Assembly (NCBI RefSeq): GCF_001431205.1
Contig: NZ_LGPC01000011.1
Span: forward strand, 1 to 64,000
DNA from: Staphylococcus sp. NAM3COL9
Lineage (GTDB): Bacteria > Bacillota > Bacilli > Staphylococcales > Staphylococcaceae
Direction of reading: 5' to 3'
Length of the DNA: 64,000 nt
Within the stretch, counting starts at the first letter, position 1, and every line of letters starts with the position of its first letter. Positions 1 through 7,445 of the stretch are shown here, piece after piece. The position numbers and the translations under genes were made by a program. Below the pieces are notes generated by a model. It saw nothing but the letters and a program-made list of their open reading frames with translations. It had not been told where the DNA came from and searched no databases.

Positions 1-18
1 ATCCCTCCCAGGACACTA
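1..18. repeat. attL core, left prophage boundary
   Basis: ATCCCTCCCAGGACACTA occurs here and again at 41981-41998, just outside the rightmost prophage gene. The leftward integrase gene starts 50 bp inside. Read as the end of a tRNA, the bases fit T-loop, T-stem, acceptor strand (CCAGGAC) and discriminator A, so the target is probably a tRNA gene lying left of the window (tRNA-Arg is my guess from memory). The repeat may extend further left, out of view. Confidence 0.8.
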
Positions 19-53
19 TAACCCGTTGATATGACAACGTTTCAAGAGAGTGA

Positions 54-71
54 GTGTCAAATATGTGTCAA
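54..71. repeat. Putative integrase arm-binding repeats, left end
   Basis: GTGTCAAATATGTGTCAA is a doubled GTGTCA motif with an 11-bp period. The right prophage end has an almost identical copy at 41872-41889 (17 of 18 bases). A third, inverted GTGTCA follows at 85-90, making a hairpin over the end of the integrase gene. Matched doubled sites at both ends of an element next to the core are typical of tyrosine-integrase arm sites; the assignment is inferred. Confidence 0.55.
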
Positions 72-1114
72 GAGAATAATTCTCTGACACGTTGACCTTG
101 CTCTTTTTTATGTTCATCAAGTAAATGTGTATAAACATCTAGTGTAATGGCTATGCTTGCGTGTCCTAATCTTTTGCTAATATATTCAATTGATATGCCT
201 TTACTAATAAGATAACTAGCATGTGTATGTCTTAATGAATAAGGTGTTATTTCATCTTTAATATTAAATTCGGTTTTTGCTTTTTTAAACACTTTAGATA
301 TAGCAGCTTGAGATAAGCCAAATAATTCACCGTTAATTTTCTGTGGGTGTTTCGATATCGCTTTTTTAATGTAACTTAAATCAGTATCTGATATTTCAAT
401 TTCTCTATCTGCGTTTTCTGTTTTAGTACCAGGCAAATGAATTAAACCAGGTTTATAATATAAGTCTTTATAAGTCATTCTATTCACTTCTGAAAACCTT
501 GCACCAGTTATTAAAAGGATATATAACACAAGCGTGCTTTTATCATCTTTTCGTTTGAAGTATTTTCTTAACTGCTCGTACTCTAATATTGTAAGAAATT
601 TCACACTTTCTTTTTTAGGTAATTTAGTACCTTTATAATTCACTTTATAAGTCGGGTCCTTCTTTAAATAGCCATCATATATAGCATCTTTAATACAACT
701 AGAAATATATAAATGTACTTTTCTAACTGTTTCTGATGTTCTGCCATTTGAATAATTAGAAATGAATTTTTGATACTCATTCCTTGTAATATTTTTAATT
801 AATATATCTTCGCCAAAGTGAGTTAAAAATAAATTAAGAGCATGATCATACCAATATTGCTGTTTCTCGCCAAGTTTATTTTTTCCGTTCGCTATCAACC
901 AATCTCTATAATATTCTTCGAACCTTTTATTATCTTCTATATTATACCCATCTTCTAAAACTCTAATTAGTTGTTGTGCGGCATAAGTAGCCTCTGCCTT
1001 AGTCTTAAATCCAGACTTACGCTTTTTACCAGACTTGAAACTAGTATCTTTTACATCATATTGCCATGAAGTTGACGATTTATTTTTTCGTTTTATTACT
1101 GTAAATGTTGCCAT
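68..1114 (-). CDS. int: Phage tyrosine-type site-specific integrase
   Basis: The 348-residue protein has the usual three-part layout: N-terminal AP2-like arm-binding region (about 1-60), SAM-like core-binding domain (about 65-165) and C-terminal catalytic domain. Catalytic landmarks visible are the arginine in TGARFSEV, the HTHASYL box, the late GHASI segment and the YTHLL tyrosine near the C-terminus. The ATG at 1114 is preferred because AGGAGG lies 10 bases upstream; an ATG at 1123 is only 1 base from it. It reads away from the phage body with its stop 50 bp from attL, the standard position. It would recombine the 18-bp core with attP. Confidence 0.95.
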   Translation of the reverse strand: MATFTVIKRKNKSSTSWQYDVKDTSFKSGKKRKSGFKTKAEATYAAQQLIRVLEDGYNIEDNKRFEEYYRDWLIANGKNKLGEKQQYWYDHALNLFLTHFGEDILIKNITRNEYQKFISNYSNGRTSETVRKVHLYISSCIKDAIYDGYLKKDPTYKVNYKGTKLPKKESVKFLTILEYEQLRKYFKRKDDKSTLVLYILLITGARFSEVNRMTYKDLYYKPGLIHLPGTKTENADREIEISDTDLSYIKKAISKHPQKINGELFGLSQAAISKVFKKAKTEFNIKDEITPYSLRHTHASYLISKGISIEYISKRLGHASIAITLDVYTHLLDEHKKEQGQRVRELFS

Positions 1115-1242
1115 TTTATTCATTCCTCCTAAAAAAGATAAAAATATATAGGGCATAGTTAAATGTCAATGTTTATTTTATATGTGATGGGGTATTCAAT
1201 AACAGCTTCGAATATAGTTCAACTATGTTAAAGACTCCTTTT

Positions 1243-1266
1243 AAAGCATCTCTACGGAGGTGCTTT
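1243..1266 (+). terminator. Hairpin between integrase and next gene
   Basis: AAAGCATCTC and GAGGTGCTTT form a 10-bp stem with a TACG loop. A loose T-rich stretch follows on the + strand. It overlaps the 3' end of the leftward ORF at 1265-1432, so it may end transcription from either direction. Confidence 0.45.
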
Positions 1267-1432
1267 ATTTGTCTTTTTGGTTATCAATATCTGCAGCGAT
1301 TTTTTTAAGCTTTCTTCTAGCTTGTAATGCAATTGTATTTTTAGGTAAGGTATAAGTGAAAACGTAACCTTTGTCCGTTCTTACTTTATATTCAATATTT
1401 CGAAATTTAACTTTATAGTTAATTACTTTCAT
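1265..1432 (-). CDS. Small basic protein of unknown function
   Basis: This 55-residue ORF has a strong GAGGAGG site 7 bases before its ATG. The product is basic (many Lys/Arg) and beta-rich at the start, with no domain I recognise. It lies in the leftward block between integrase and repressor and is preceded by one of three near-identical hairpins. Expression from the lysogen is likely by position, but the function is unknown. Confidence 0.6.
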   Translation of the reverse strand: MKVINYKVKFRNIEYKVRTDKGYVFTYTLPKNTIALQARRKLKKIAADIDNQKDK

Positions 1433-1463
1433 TGTATTTCCTCCTCAAAAATAAAAATATATA

Positions 1464-1481
1464 GGGCATAGTTAAATGCCC
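1464..1481 (-). terminator. Intercistronic hairpin, copy 2 of 3
   Basis: GGGCAT and ATGCCC pair around a short loop. On the - strand the stem is followed by TATATATTTTT, so it probably ends transcription of the gene at 1574-1981. A degenerate copy sits at 1141-1165 just before the integrase and another copy at 2040-2057; all three share the sequence AAAATATATAGGGCA. Confidence 0.55.
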
Positions 1482-1573
1482 TTATGGTTTATTTAATAAT
1501 GTTTATGCATAGGTCACACCATCGTCAGCCATATCTAACCCGACTTTTAATTTTTCTTAATCGTCTTCTTCAA

Positions 1574-1981
1574 CTATCTTTCAATATTTTTAGTTCTAAA
1601 CCCAATAATTTTATTAAAGAAATTTCTGTTTGTATTTTCAATAATATTTCCATGTTTTTCTAAAATTTCCTCGAATTTATTTTTGCTTTCTTTGCTAGCA
1701 ATATCAATAATTTTTCCGTTCGAATTATATTTGCTAGATAAGGCAAAATCATCTTTTACAATTTTCTCATTAGGAATTAATATAAATTCATCAATGATTT
1801 CGTGCGTTTCAATGTATTTTTGTTTTGTTTTATCTTTTTTTATGAATAAATTAACGATTTTACATGCCTTATCTTCAGTAATTAATACAGTTTCTTTTCC
1901 ATTTTGCATAGATACTTCAATAAATTCATCTGACCCTGAAAAATGTTCTTTCAAATATTTCATTTCATTTCTTCTCATCAT
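1574..1981 (-). CDS. Hypothetical protein, lysogeny block
   Basis: This 135-residue soluble-looking protein is rich in Lys, Glu, Ile and Asn and has no signal peptide, membrane segment or motif I recognise. AAGGAG lies 5 bases before tandem ATG codons at 1981 and 1978. It sits between integrase and repressor on the strand active in lysogens, where staphylococcal prophages carry accessory genes, some of which protect the lysogen. That role is only suggested by position. Confidence 0.6.
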   Translation of the reverse strand: MMRRNEMKYLKEHFSGSDEFIEVSMQNGKETVLITEDKACKIVNLFIKKDKTKQKYIETHEIIDEFILIPNEKIVKDDFALSSKYNSNGKIIDIASKESKNKFEEILEKHGNIIENTNRNFFNKIIGFRTKNIER

Positions 1982-2039
1982 ATATTCTCCTTAATGTTTG
2001 TGTTTATATATTATTAAAAACAACCTATAAAAATATATA

Positions 2040-2057
2040 GGGCAGTATAGACTGCCC
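2040..2057 (-). terminator. Intercistronic hairpin, copy 3 of 3
   Basis: GGGCAGT and ACTGCCC pair around four bases, followed on the - strand by TATATATTTTT. It lies just after the stop of the DoxX-like gene and probably terminates it. Confidence 0.65.
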
Positions 2058-2063
2058 ATATGT

Positions 2064-2420
2064 TTAATAAAATTGGATTAATTTTTTCCAACTATATGAC
2101 AATATAATCGCTATATTCATTATTAATAGTGTAATTACAAATTCTGATGCTATATATCCTTGTGATAAATGTACTGTAAATAGCGCACCTAACATAATGG
2201 CAATAAATCCTACAGCAATATAATTAGATAAAACACCTAGAATCATTAATATACCACCAATAAATTCAAAAAGACCTAAAAGTACACCAAAGAATGTAGG
2301 TAGTCCTAAACCTTGCATCATCTGCATTAGTTCTACAAATCCTCCGAATACTTTTTGACTTCCATGTACAACAAAAGTCAAACCTAACATCAATCTTATT
2401 AATAAAATTCCTGCCTTCAT
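2064..2420 (-). CDS. DoxX-family membrane protein carried as prophage cargo
   Basis: The 118-residue product is almost wholly hydrophobic with about four membrane segments. It starts with the family-typical RLMLGLTFVVHGSQKVFGGF and has a conserved glycine-rich FEFIGGILMILG helix. DoxX proteins are small inner-membrane proteins linked in various bacteria to redox or thiol stress, but the biochemical role is poorly defined. It is not a structural or replication gene, so it looks like lysogenic cargo. Its ribosome site is weak (AGAAAG). Confidence 0.8.
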   Translation of the reverse strand: MKAGILLIRLMLGLTFVVHGSQKVFGGFVELMQMMQGLGLPTFFGVLLGLFEFIGGILMILGVLSNYIAVGFIAIMLGALFTVHLSQGYIASEFVITLLIMNIAIILSYSWKKLIQFY

Positions 2421-2486
2421 TTATTTACTTTCTAATCAGATATTTTAATGGTGATTATTTACATAAGCGCACCATATTTATAAAAG

Positions 2487-2663
2487 CTATTCTATATTAT
2501 TCTTCAGTTTATTATCCATATTTTGAGCTACTATATTAATAAGTTCGTTAATTTCATATTCAGTCATTTCGTCAGAAACAGTTACTTTTATAATTAAGCC
2601 TAAATCAGTTTTTACGTGATATTTTGGCTTTTCATCTTCATATATTTTTCTTAATATTTTCAT
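2487..2663 (-). CDS. Hypothetical small protein
   Basis: The ATG at 2663 is preferred over one 10 codons upstream because AAGGAG lies 8 bases before it, giving 58 residues. The protein is charged and ends in an acidic helix. I recognise no domain. It belongs to the leftward lysogeny block. Confidence 0.55.
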   Translation of the reverse strand: MKILRKIYEDEKPKYHVKTDLGLIIKVTVSDEMTEYEINELINIVAQNMDNKLKNNIE

Positions 2664-2749
2664 GGAATCTCTCCTTACTAATTGATTTCCCACACATTTC
2701 TTTTATTCTACACTTTTATATTTGAACACTTGTAGCGGCTCAAACTACA

Positions 2750-2938
2750 TTACATCTTTGTTCTATCAGTAATTTTAGACTCCATAACTCTACGGTGACT
2801 CTCATCTGATTTTTTTATTATTCTTTCAATTTTTTTACTTCTTAAAAATTCTTTTGCTTCTTCTACCTCTTCATCTGAAAGTTTTTTACCACCAGTATTA
2901 ATGTGTACATAACCAAATTCTTCATCATTTATCATCAT
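2750..2938 (-). CDS. Hypothetical small charged protein
   Basis: This 62-residue ORF follows AAGGAG and starts with two ATG codons. The C-terminal two thirds is a highly charged helix rich in Glu, Lys and Arg. No family is recognised. It is the first gene downstream of the repressor in the leftward operon. Confidence 0.55.
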   Translation of the reverse strand: MMINDEEFGYVHINTGGKKLSDEEVEEAKEFLRSKKIERIIKKSDESHRRVMESKITDRTKM

Positions 2939-2994
2939 AGTTTTCGCTCCTTAATAATAAGATTTATATAAAAGCACCACTAAGGACGCTAGCA

Positions 2995-3612
2995 TTAAAA
3001 TGTTTTTACACTCGCTATGACTCTACCTACAATTTTCACTTCATCGTTTTTGTTATAAACTTGAGGGTAGTGGTTAGAATTATTAGATTCTGGTATTAGA
3101 ATGATTTGATCATTGTTATATCGGATTCTTTTAACTGTTCCATTATATCCGTTTATCATAACCACACCCAGTTGACCATTTTCGACAATAGAATCTTTTT
3201 CTATAACAACTACATCTCCTTCATCAAAAATCTTATTCATACTATCACCAGACACTTTTAAACCAAATTCTTCCTTATCATCGCTCAATTTTTCTTTAGA
3301 AAAGTATATGTAATCAATTAAATTTTCTTCACTATATATAGGAAGTCCGGCAGATATTTGAGAGACAACCGGGATTTTCTTCACTGGTAAAGTTTCTAAC
3401 GTTTTGTTTTCTGTATCAAATAATTCACTGGGTGTGACACCTAAAGCATCGCAATAAATTTGAATATCTAACTCATCGATTTTTCTATTTCCATTTTCGT
3501 GATTTGAAATACTATTTTGACTATAACCTGTTAATTCACTAAGTTGTTTTTGCGTCATTTTTTTCTGTTTTCTTATAGATTTAATCTTTTGACCTAGTAT
3601 ATTTCTACTCAT
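2995..3612 (-). CDS. cI: CI-like prophage repressor with S24 self-cleavage domain
   Basis: The 205-residue protein has an N-terminal XRE helix-turn-helix (about 5-60, MTQKQLSELTGYSQNSISNH) and a C-terminal LexA/S24 domain. The Ala-Gly cleavage site is seen in SAGLPI, the catalytic Ser in SGDSMNKIF and the Lys in GTVKRI. It should repress the early promoters through the 17-bp operators in the divergent region to the right, and be inactivated through RecA-stimulated self-cleavage after DNA damage. AAGGAG lies 9 bases before the ATG. Confidence 0.93.
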   Translation of the reverse strand: MSRNILGQKIKSIRKQKKMTQKQLSELTGYSQNSISNHENGNRKIDELDIQIYCDALGVTPSELFDTENKTLETLPVKKIPVVSQISAGLPIYSEENLIDYIYFSKEKLSDDKEEFGLKVSGDSMNKIFDEGDVVVIEKDSIVENGQLGVVMINGYNGTVKRIRYNNDQIILIPESNNSNHYPQVYNKNDEVKIVGRVIASVKTF

Positions 3613-3633
3613 TAAGTATCACTCCTTGAGATA

Positions 3634-3662
3634 AATATAACACATCTATAATAATGAAACAA
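3634..3662 (-). promoter_or_regulatory. Probable cI promoter
   Basis: On the - strand TTGTTT at 3662-3657 and TATATT at 3639-3634 are separated by 17 bases, with the cI start just beyond. Operator O1 lies immediately upstream. Confidence 0.55.
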
Positions 3663-3669
3663 TAATTTT

Positions 3670-3686
3670 TATCACAAAATGTTATA
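3670..3686. promoter_or_regulatory. Operator O1 of the lysogeny switch
   Basis: TATCACAAAATGTTATA is an imperfect palindrome with 7-bp arms and a 3-bp centre, matching the consensus TATCWCA-N3-TGTGATA shared with O2 and O3. It lies between the two divergent promoters. Confidence 0.6.
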
Positions 3687-3694
3687 TTTTTCGC

Positions 3695-3723
3695 TTGTTT
3701 AGTATCTCAATATGTGATAAATT
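3695..3723 (+). promoter_or_regulatory. Probable cro / early rightward promoter
   Basis: TTGTTT (3695-3700) and TAAATT (3718-3723) are 17 bases apart and lead into cro. The operator at 3703-3719 fills the spacer, so bound repressor would block polymerase. Confidence 0.6.
3703..3719. promoter_or_regulatory. Operator O2, inside the early promoter
   Basis: TATCTCAATATGTGATA is a 17-bp near-palindrome centred between the -35 and -10 boxes of the early promoter. Confidence 0.65.
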
Positions 3724-3754
3724 ATATTTAGCTTCAAAAGAGAGGTGTTATTCG

Positions 3755-3991
3755 ATGACAGCAGTAGAGAAAAAGAAACTACTAAAAGAAAAGTATTTGA
3801 GACCGAAAGGAAAATTGAGAAAAGCTAGAAGAGGTGAGGATTTTACGACAGAGTATGTTGCAAACTTAATTGGTTTACAACGGAGACAATATGAAAAGAA
3901 AGAATCAGGTGAGTATCCATTTAATGATTATGAGATGGAGATATTAGCCAAAACGTTTAGCGTGACGATTGAGGCTCTTTTTTATAAATGA
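3755..3991 (+). CDS. cro: Cro-like helix-turn-helix regulator
   Basis: The ATG at 3755 follows AGAGGTG and gives a 78-residue basic protein with an XRE-like helix-turn-helix (TEYVANLIGLQRRQYEKKESG, in two parts around residues 31-52). It is divergent from cI and the first gene of the early operon, the classic position of cro. It probably competes for the same operators to favour lytic growth. An upstream in-frame ATG at 3695 lies inside the promoter and is rejected. Confidence 0.8.
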   Translation: MTAVEKKKLLKEKYLRPKGKLRKARRGEDFTTEYVANLIGLQRRQYEKKESGEYPFNDYEMEILAKTFSVTIEALFYK

Positions 3992-3994
3992 CAA

Positions 3995-4011
3995 TATCTC
4001 AAATAGAGATA
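3995..4011. promoter_or_regulatory. Operator O3 between cro and the antirepressor gene
   Basis: TATCTCAAATAGAGATA has perfect 6-bp arms and the same length and flanks as O1 and O2. It lies in the 35-bp gap after cro and before the preferred antirepressor start, so the repressor may act there as well. Confidence 0.5.
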
Positions 4012-4026
4012 AAAAGTGAGGGACAA

Positions 4027-4782
4027 ATGCAAGATTTACAAACAATCAAAATCGAAAGCAATACAGAATTAGGACCAGTAGTTTCGAGTAGAACTGTAGC
4101 AGAAGAATTAGGTAAGAGACATGGTCATGTAATAGAAAGTTTAGAAGATATTATTTCAGAAAACCAAAATGTCGGTTCTCTAATTATACTAAGCAATTAC
4201 AAAGTGGACGGACAAAGAAGAAGTTATAAAGAATACCTTCTAACTAAAGATGGTTTCACTTTATACATGTTCAACATCCAAGGTCATAACAATTTCAAAA
4301 TGGCTTACATCAATAAATTCAATGGAATGGAACAACAAATTCAGAATAAATTGCCGAGATCGTATAAAGAAGCTTTAACTGAATTACTAGTAAAAGTTGA
4401 AGAAAATGAAAATCTACAACTTGAAAACAACATGAGTAAACAGAAAATCGCCGAATACGAACCTAAAGCATCATATCTTGATTCAATTTTACAAAACAAA
4501 AGTTTGGTAACAGTGGGTCAAATCGCAAAAGATTATGGAATGTCTGCACAAGGACTAAACAAATTACTTCACGATTTAAAAGTACAGTACAAACAATCTG
4601 GTCAGTGGTTACTTTACTCAAACTTGCATGACAAAGGTTATACACATTCATCTACTACTGAAATTGAACATAAAGATGGAAGTACATCGGTGCGAATGAA
4701 TACTAAGTGGACGCAAAAGGGGCGATTATTCATTTACAACTTATTAAAAGAAAATGATGTATTACCAATAATCGAACAATAG
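4027..4782 (+). CDS. Phage antirepressor, Rha-type N-terminus with KilA-C/ANT C-terminus
   Basis: From the ATG at 4027 (GTGAGGG upstream) the protein has 251 residues. Residues about 10-100 resemble the phage Rha domain (SSRTVAEELGKRHGHVIESL, then a YLLTKDGFTLYMF core). The C-terminal about 130-245 resembles the KilA-C/ANT domain common in antirepressors (VGQIAKDYGMSAQGLNKLLHD). Such proteins counteract CI and help prophage induction. An upstream in-frame ATG at 3988 overlaps the cro stop and lacks a ribosome site. Confidence 0.85.
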   Translation: MQDLQTIKIESNTELGPVVSSRTVAEELGKRHGHVIESLEDIISENQNVGSLIILSNYKVDGQRRSYKEYLLTKDGFTLYMFNIQGHNNFKMAYINKFNGMEQQIQNKLPRSYKEALTELLVKVEENENLQLENNMSKQKIAEYEPKASYLDSILQNKSLVTVGQIAKDYGMSAQGLNKLLHDLKVQYKQSGQWLLYSNLHDKGYTHSSTTEIEHKDGSTSVRMNTKWTQKGRLFIYNLLKENDVLPIIEQ

Positions 4783-4793
4783 GAGGAAACGGA

Positions 4794-4976
4794 ATGAACT
4801 TAAAACAAGCATTAAAAATAACACTCCTAATTGTCAACTTGGCGGAAGAGATTAAGGGTGTTGGGAAAACTAAACTTCATATTAGAGATTTAGATTCATA
4901 TCATTTAAAAACTAGTAGTCACGGCATTAGAACAATTATTGATGAAAAAGATGGTTCTAAAGTTGAACTATGCTAA
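4794..4976 (+). CDS. Hypothetical early phage protein
   Basis: This 60-residue ORF has an excellent AGGAGG site 7 bases before ATG and follows the antirepressor by 11 bp. The N-terminus is a short hydrophobic helix and the rest is polar. No domain is recognised. Its stop is followed within a few bases by the stop of a gene on the other strand, so transcription converges here. Confidence 0.55.
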   Translation: MNLKQALKITLLIVNLAEEIKGVGKTKLHIRDLDSYHLKTSSHGIRTIIDEKDGSKVELC

Positions 4977-4980
4977 TCAT

Positions 4981-5652
4981 TTACTTTTTAGAGTAAGGAT
5001 AATAAGTCGATAGAAAACTAATTAAGCACACTATGGCAAATATCAATGAATTTTGAACATATAAATCATTATTGTTTATATAGTTTATTGCAAAGTTTCC
5101 TATATCAGCACTTGCAATAGTACTGCTCGACCACTTTATTACTGTTTTGAAAGGATGTGGATAATCATTTTTGAAAGCACAGATAAATTCATCGTATCTA
5201 TTATAAGTATTATTTTCATTTATTTGATAGGTCGAATTGATGGCTTCAATCAAAGTAGAAACAGCAGTTGGATTGACATAAAGGTCTCTAATGGTTTGTT
5301 GCGCTTGAGACACTATATCATCATTAAACCTATAAATTTCCTTGAAAGATTTTATTGCTTCTTCAGAAAATAAATTCCTTTGAAAATTCAAAGAATTCGT
5401 TATCTGAGAAATACCTAAATTAGATGATGAATTTCTGGTTAAAGCAATTAATTCATTAGTGTTCAAATTAATGACATTTACATGACCAGCTTTCAACAAA
5501 GATGATTTTATCGAAGAATTTAGATTTGTTGTAAGTGATGCAGTCTGAGCTATTGAACGAATAGTTTCATTAGGAATAGAGCTTATATATTCTATCTGTT
5601 CCATTAAATCTTTACGAGCTTTTATCGCAGCATTAATAGCAGAATTTTGCAC
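4981..5652 (-). CDS. Leftward membrane-anchored protein of unknown function in the rightward early operon
   Basis: The protein (about 223 residues) is polar and rich in Ser, Asn, Ile and Thr, apparently helical, with one hydrophobic segment near the C-terminus (YVQNSLIFAIVCLISFL) and a short basic tail, suggesting a tail-anchored membrane protein. The GTG at 5652 is preferred, 6 bases from AAAGGGGGTG; a GTG at 5661 would overlap that site. It is the only long leftward gene among rightward early genes, the usual sign of an independently expressed cargo gene. No family recognised; a role in protecting the lysogen is possible but unproven. Confidence 0.7.
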   Translation of the reverse strand: MQNSAINAAIKARKDLMEQIEYISSIPNETIRSIAQTASLTTNLNSSIKSSLLKAGHVNVINLNTNELIALTRNSSSNLGISQITNSLNFQRNLFSEEAIKSFKEIYRFNDDIVSQAQQTIRDLYVNPTAVSTLIEAINSTYQINENNTYNRYDEFICAFKNDYPHPFKTVIKWSSSTIASADIGNFAINYINNNDLYVQNSLIFAIVCLISFLSTYYPYSKK

Positions 5653-5710
5653 ATTAAACACCCCCTTTGCACACAGATAAATAAATTATACCAGAAAGGA
5701 GCAGATTTAA

Positions 5711-5920
5711 ATGGAATATATCGGATTTGCAGACGCAAAAGAATTCGTAAAAGTAAGTGGGGTTTCGAAAGATGATCTAGAGGAGAAAGTTTTCCCGAAT
5801 AAAGAGTTTCAAGAAGCATGTATGTATCGATTTGGAAAAGGAAACAAACGTTACATCAAAGTAAGACCAGCTATTGATTTTATAGAACAAAAGATTTTTA
5901 TTAAAGAAACAAATTTATAA
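5711..5920 (+). CDS. Small early phage protein, possible DNA-binding
   Basis: The 69-residue product follows AAAGGAG and starts with a segment resembling excisionase-type helix-turn-helix modules (FADAKEFVKVSGVSKDDLEE), then a basic region. The similarity is from general pattern only; it could be an early regulator or excisionase-like factor. Confidence 0.6.
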   Translation: MEYIGFADAKEFVKVSGVSKDDLEEKVFPNKEFQEACMYRFGKGNKRYIKVRPAIDFIEQKIFIKETNL

Positions 5921-5933
5921 GAGGTGTTAAACA

Positions 5934-6119
5934 ATGAGAGGTTTACTAGCATTATCAACAGCAGTAGTAGTATTCTTCATAGCTTTGATATTCACTAAAG
6001 ACTTTATCCACTTGTTTCTAATCTACTGGGTAGCCGTTTGCTTAAGCTACATGGCTTGGGACAGTTGGATTAACTATTTAAAGATAGAAAAAAAGACTGA
6101 AACTTGTACCAGCAAGTAA
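5934..6119 (+). CDS. Small two-helix membrane protein
   Basis: This 61-residue protein has two hydrophobic segments (about 3-22 and 27-45) and a charged C-terminal tail. GAGGTG lies just upstream. Short membrane proteins of this kind are common in staphylococcal phage early regions; the function is unknown. Confidence 0.65.
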   Translation: MRGLLALSTAVVVFFIALIFTKDFIHLFLIYWVAVCLSYMAWDSWINYLKIEKKTETCTSK

Positions 6120-6182
6120 CAGTCAGGAATGATTAGTAAAATACACAACTTAAATATACACGGAATAGAGGTGTTTCGTCAA

Positions 6183-6443
6183 ATGGCGAAAGGACATAAG
6201 AATGAAACTGTCGCTTACCTTATTAAAGAAAAAGAAGGTAAACAGCGCTATATAACGAATAAGCCAAATCATCCAGAAGATGCTACTTATAACATCCAAA
6301 GGAGAAATGCTCGACGTTTGACTGGTCTTGAAGAGATAAATGTCGATTGGCAGGACCACCTAATAGATAAAGAAACAACAGTAACAACCACTTTTTACAA
6401 TACATTCAGTATTGAAGAATTACGGGAGGTAGACAATGACTGA
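6183..6443 (+). CDS. Hypothetical early phage protein
   Basis: The ATG at 6183 is 9 bases from GAGGTG and gives 86 residues; an earlier in-frame ATG at 6129 has a poorly placed site. The product is hydrophilic, without a recognised domain. It overlaps the following annealing-protein gene by 8 bases, suggesting translational coupling. Confidence 0.6.
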   Translation: MAKGHKNETVAYLIKEKEGKQRYITNKPNHPEDATYNIQRRNARRLTGLEEINVDWQDHLIDKETTVTTTFYNTFSIEELREVDND

Positions 6444-7053
6444 ACAAACATTATTCCACCAGTTAAACGCAATAAATGTAAGTGATCATGTAGAGAAAAA
6501 GAACAACTTTAATTATTTAGCGTGGACACATGCACATGAACAGTTGAAGAAAATAGACCCTGATTATCAAATTAAGATACACGAATTTCCACACTCAGAT
6601 ATTTCGAACGAACAAATATTTGTACCATATTTAACGACACCAGAAGGTTATTTTGTCCAAGTATCTATAACAGTAAAGGGTGTAACTGAATCAGAGTGGT
6701 TGCCAGTATTAGATTTTAAAAACAAGTCACTAGCCAAAGGGCAAGCAACTACATTTGATATCAATAAAGCACATAAGCGTTGTTTTGTTAAAGCTGCAGC
6801 ACTACACGGTTTAGGTCTCTACATCTATAACGGTGAGGATATGCCAGAACAGCCATTTGTATCTGCATCTGAAGATGAAATAAAACAAGTGAACGACAAA
6901 GTAAAACAACTTGCACCACTGATGAAGATAAGCGAATCACAACTAAAAAAGAAGATGAACATACCAGACAAAATTTCAACACAGGATGCTGAAGAAGCAC
7001 TTGTCAGATTAGATAACGGAATCAAATATTACAACAAAAAGGATGATAAATAA
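6436..7053 (+). CDS. Single-strand annealing recombinase, DUF1071/Sak type
   Basis: The 205-residue protein carries the signature of this family: NNFNYLAWTHAHEQLKK near the start, then EWLPVLDFKNKSLAKGQATTFDINKAHKRCFVKAAALHGLGLYIYNGEDMP in the core (read as separate blocks). These proteins anneal complementary single strands in phage recombination and work with SSB, which is encoded next and whose ATG overlaps the stop by one base. The C-terminal third is a charged linker with helices. Confidence 0.85.
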   Translation: MTEQTLFHQLNAINVSDHVEKKNNFNYLAWTHAHEQLKKIDPDYQIKIHEFPHSDISNEQIFVPYLTTPEGYFVQVSITVKGVTESEWLPVLDFKNKSLAKGQATTFDINKAHKRCFVKAAALHGLGLYIYNGEDMPEQPFVSASEDEIKQVNDKVKQLAPLMKISESQLKKKMNIPDKISTQDAEEALVRLDNGIKYYNKKDDK

Positions 7054-7433
7054 TGACAAACTCAATCATATATACAGGACGTATTACGAAAGATTTAGAA
7101 ATTAAAGAAGTAGGACAAAACAAAGTTACTCACTTCTCGTTAGCGGTGGATAATCCCTTTAAACGTGACGATACAAGCTTCTTTCATATTGAAGCGTGGA
7201 ATAGAACGGCAGACTTATTAACTGAATACTGCGGAAAAGGTTCGAAAATACTAGTTGAAGGTTCAGCTAGACAAAATACTTTTACTGATAAAGAAGGCAA
7301 CAATCGCGAACGTGTAGTTTTCAATGCTAACAGAATTGAATTTTTAGATACTAAATCATCTGGTAATCAAGGCAAACAGGATAATCCCTTTGCTAACGGT
7401 TCAAAAGATATTGAATCAGAATTACCGTTTTAA
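7053..7433 (+). CDS. ssb: Phage single-stranded DNA-binding protein
   Basis: The 126-residue protein has an OB fold (about 1-105: IIYTGRITKDLE, FHIEAWNRTADLL, GKGSKILVEG) and the acidic, hydrophobic SSB tail ending ESELPF, which recruits partner proteins. It lies between the annealing protein and the replication initiator and would coat single strands in phage replication and recombination. Confidence 0.93.
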   Translation: MTNSIIYTGRITKDLEIKEVGQNKVTHFSLAVDNPFKRDDTSFFHIEAWNRTADLLTEYCGKGSKILVEGSARQNTFTDKEGNNRERVVFNANRIEFLDTKSSGNQGKQDNPFANGSKDIESELPF

Positions 7434-7445
7434 GGAGTGATTTAA

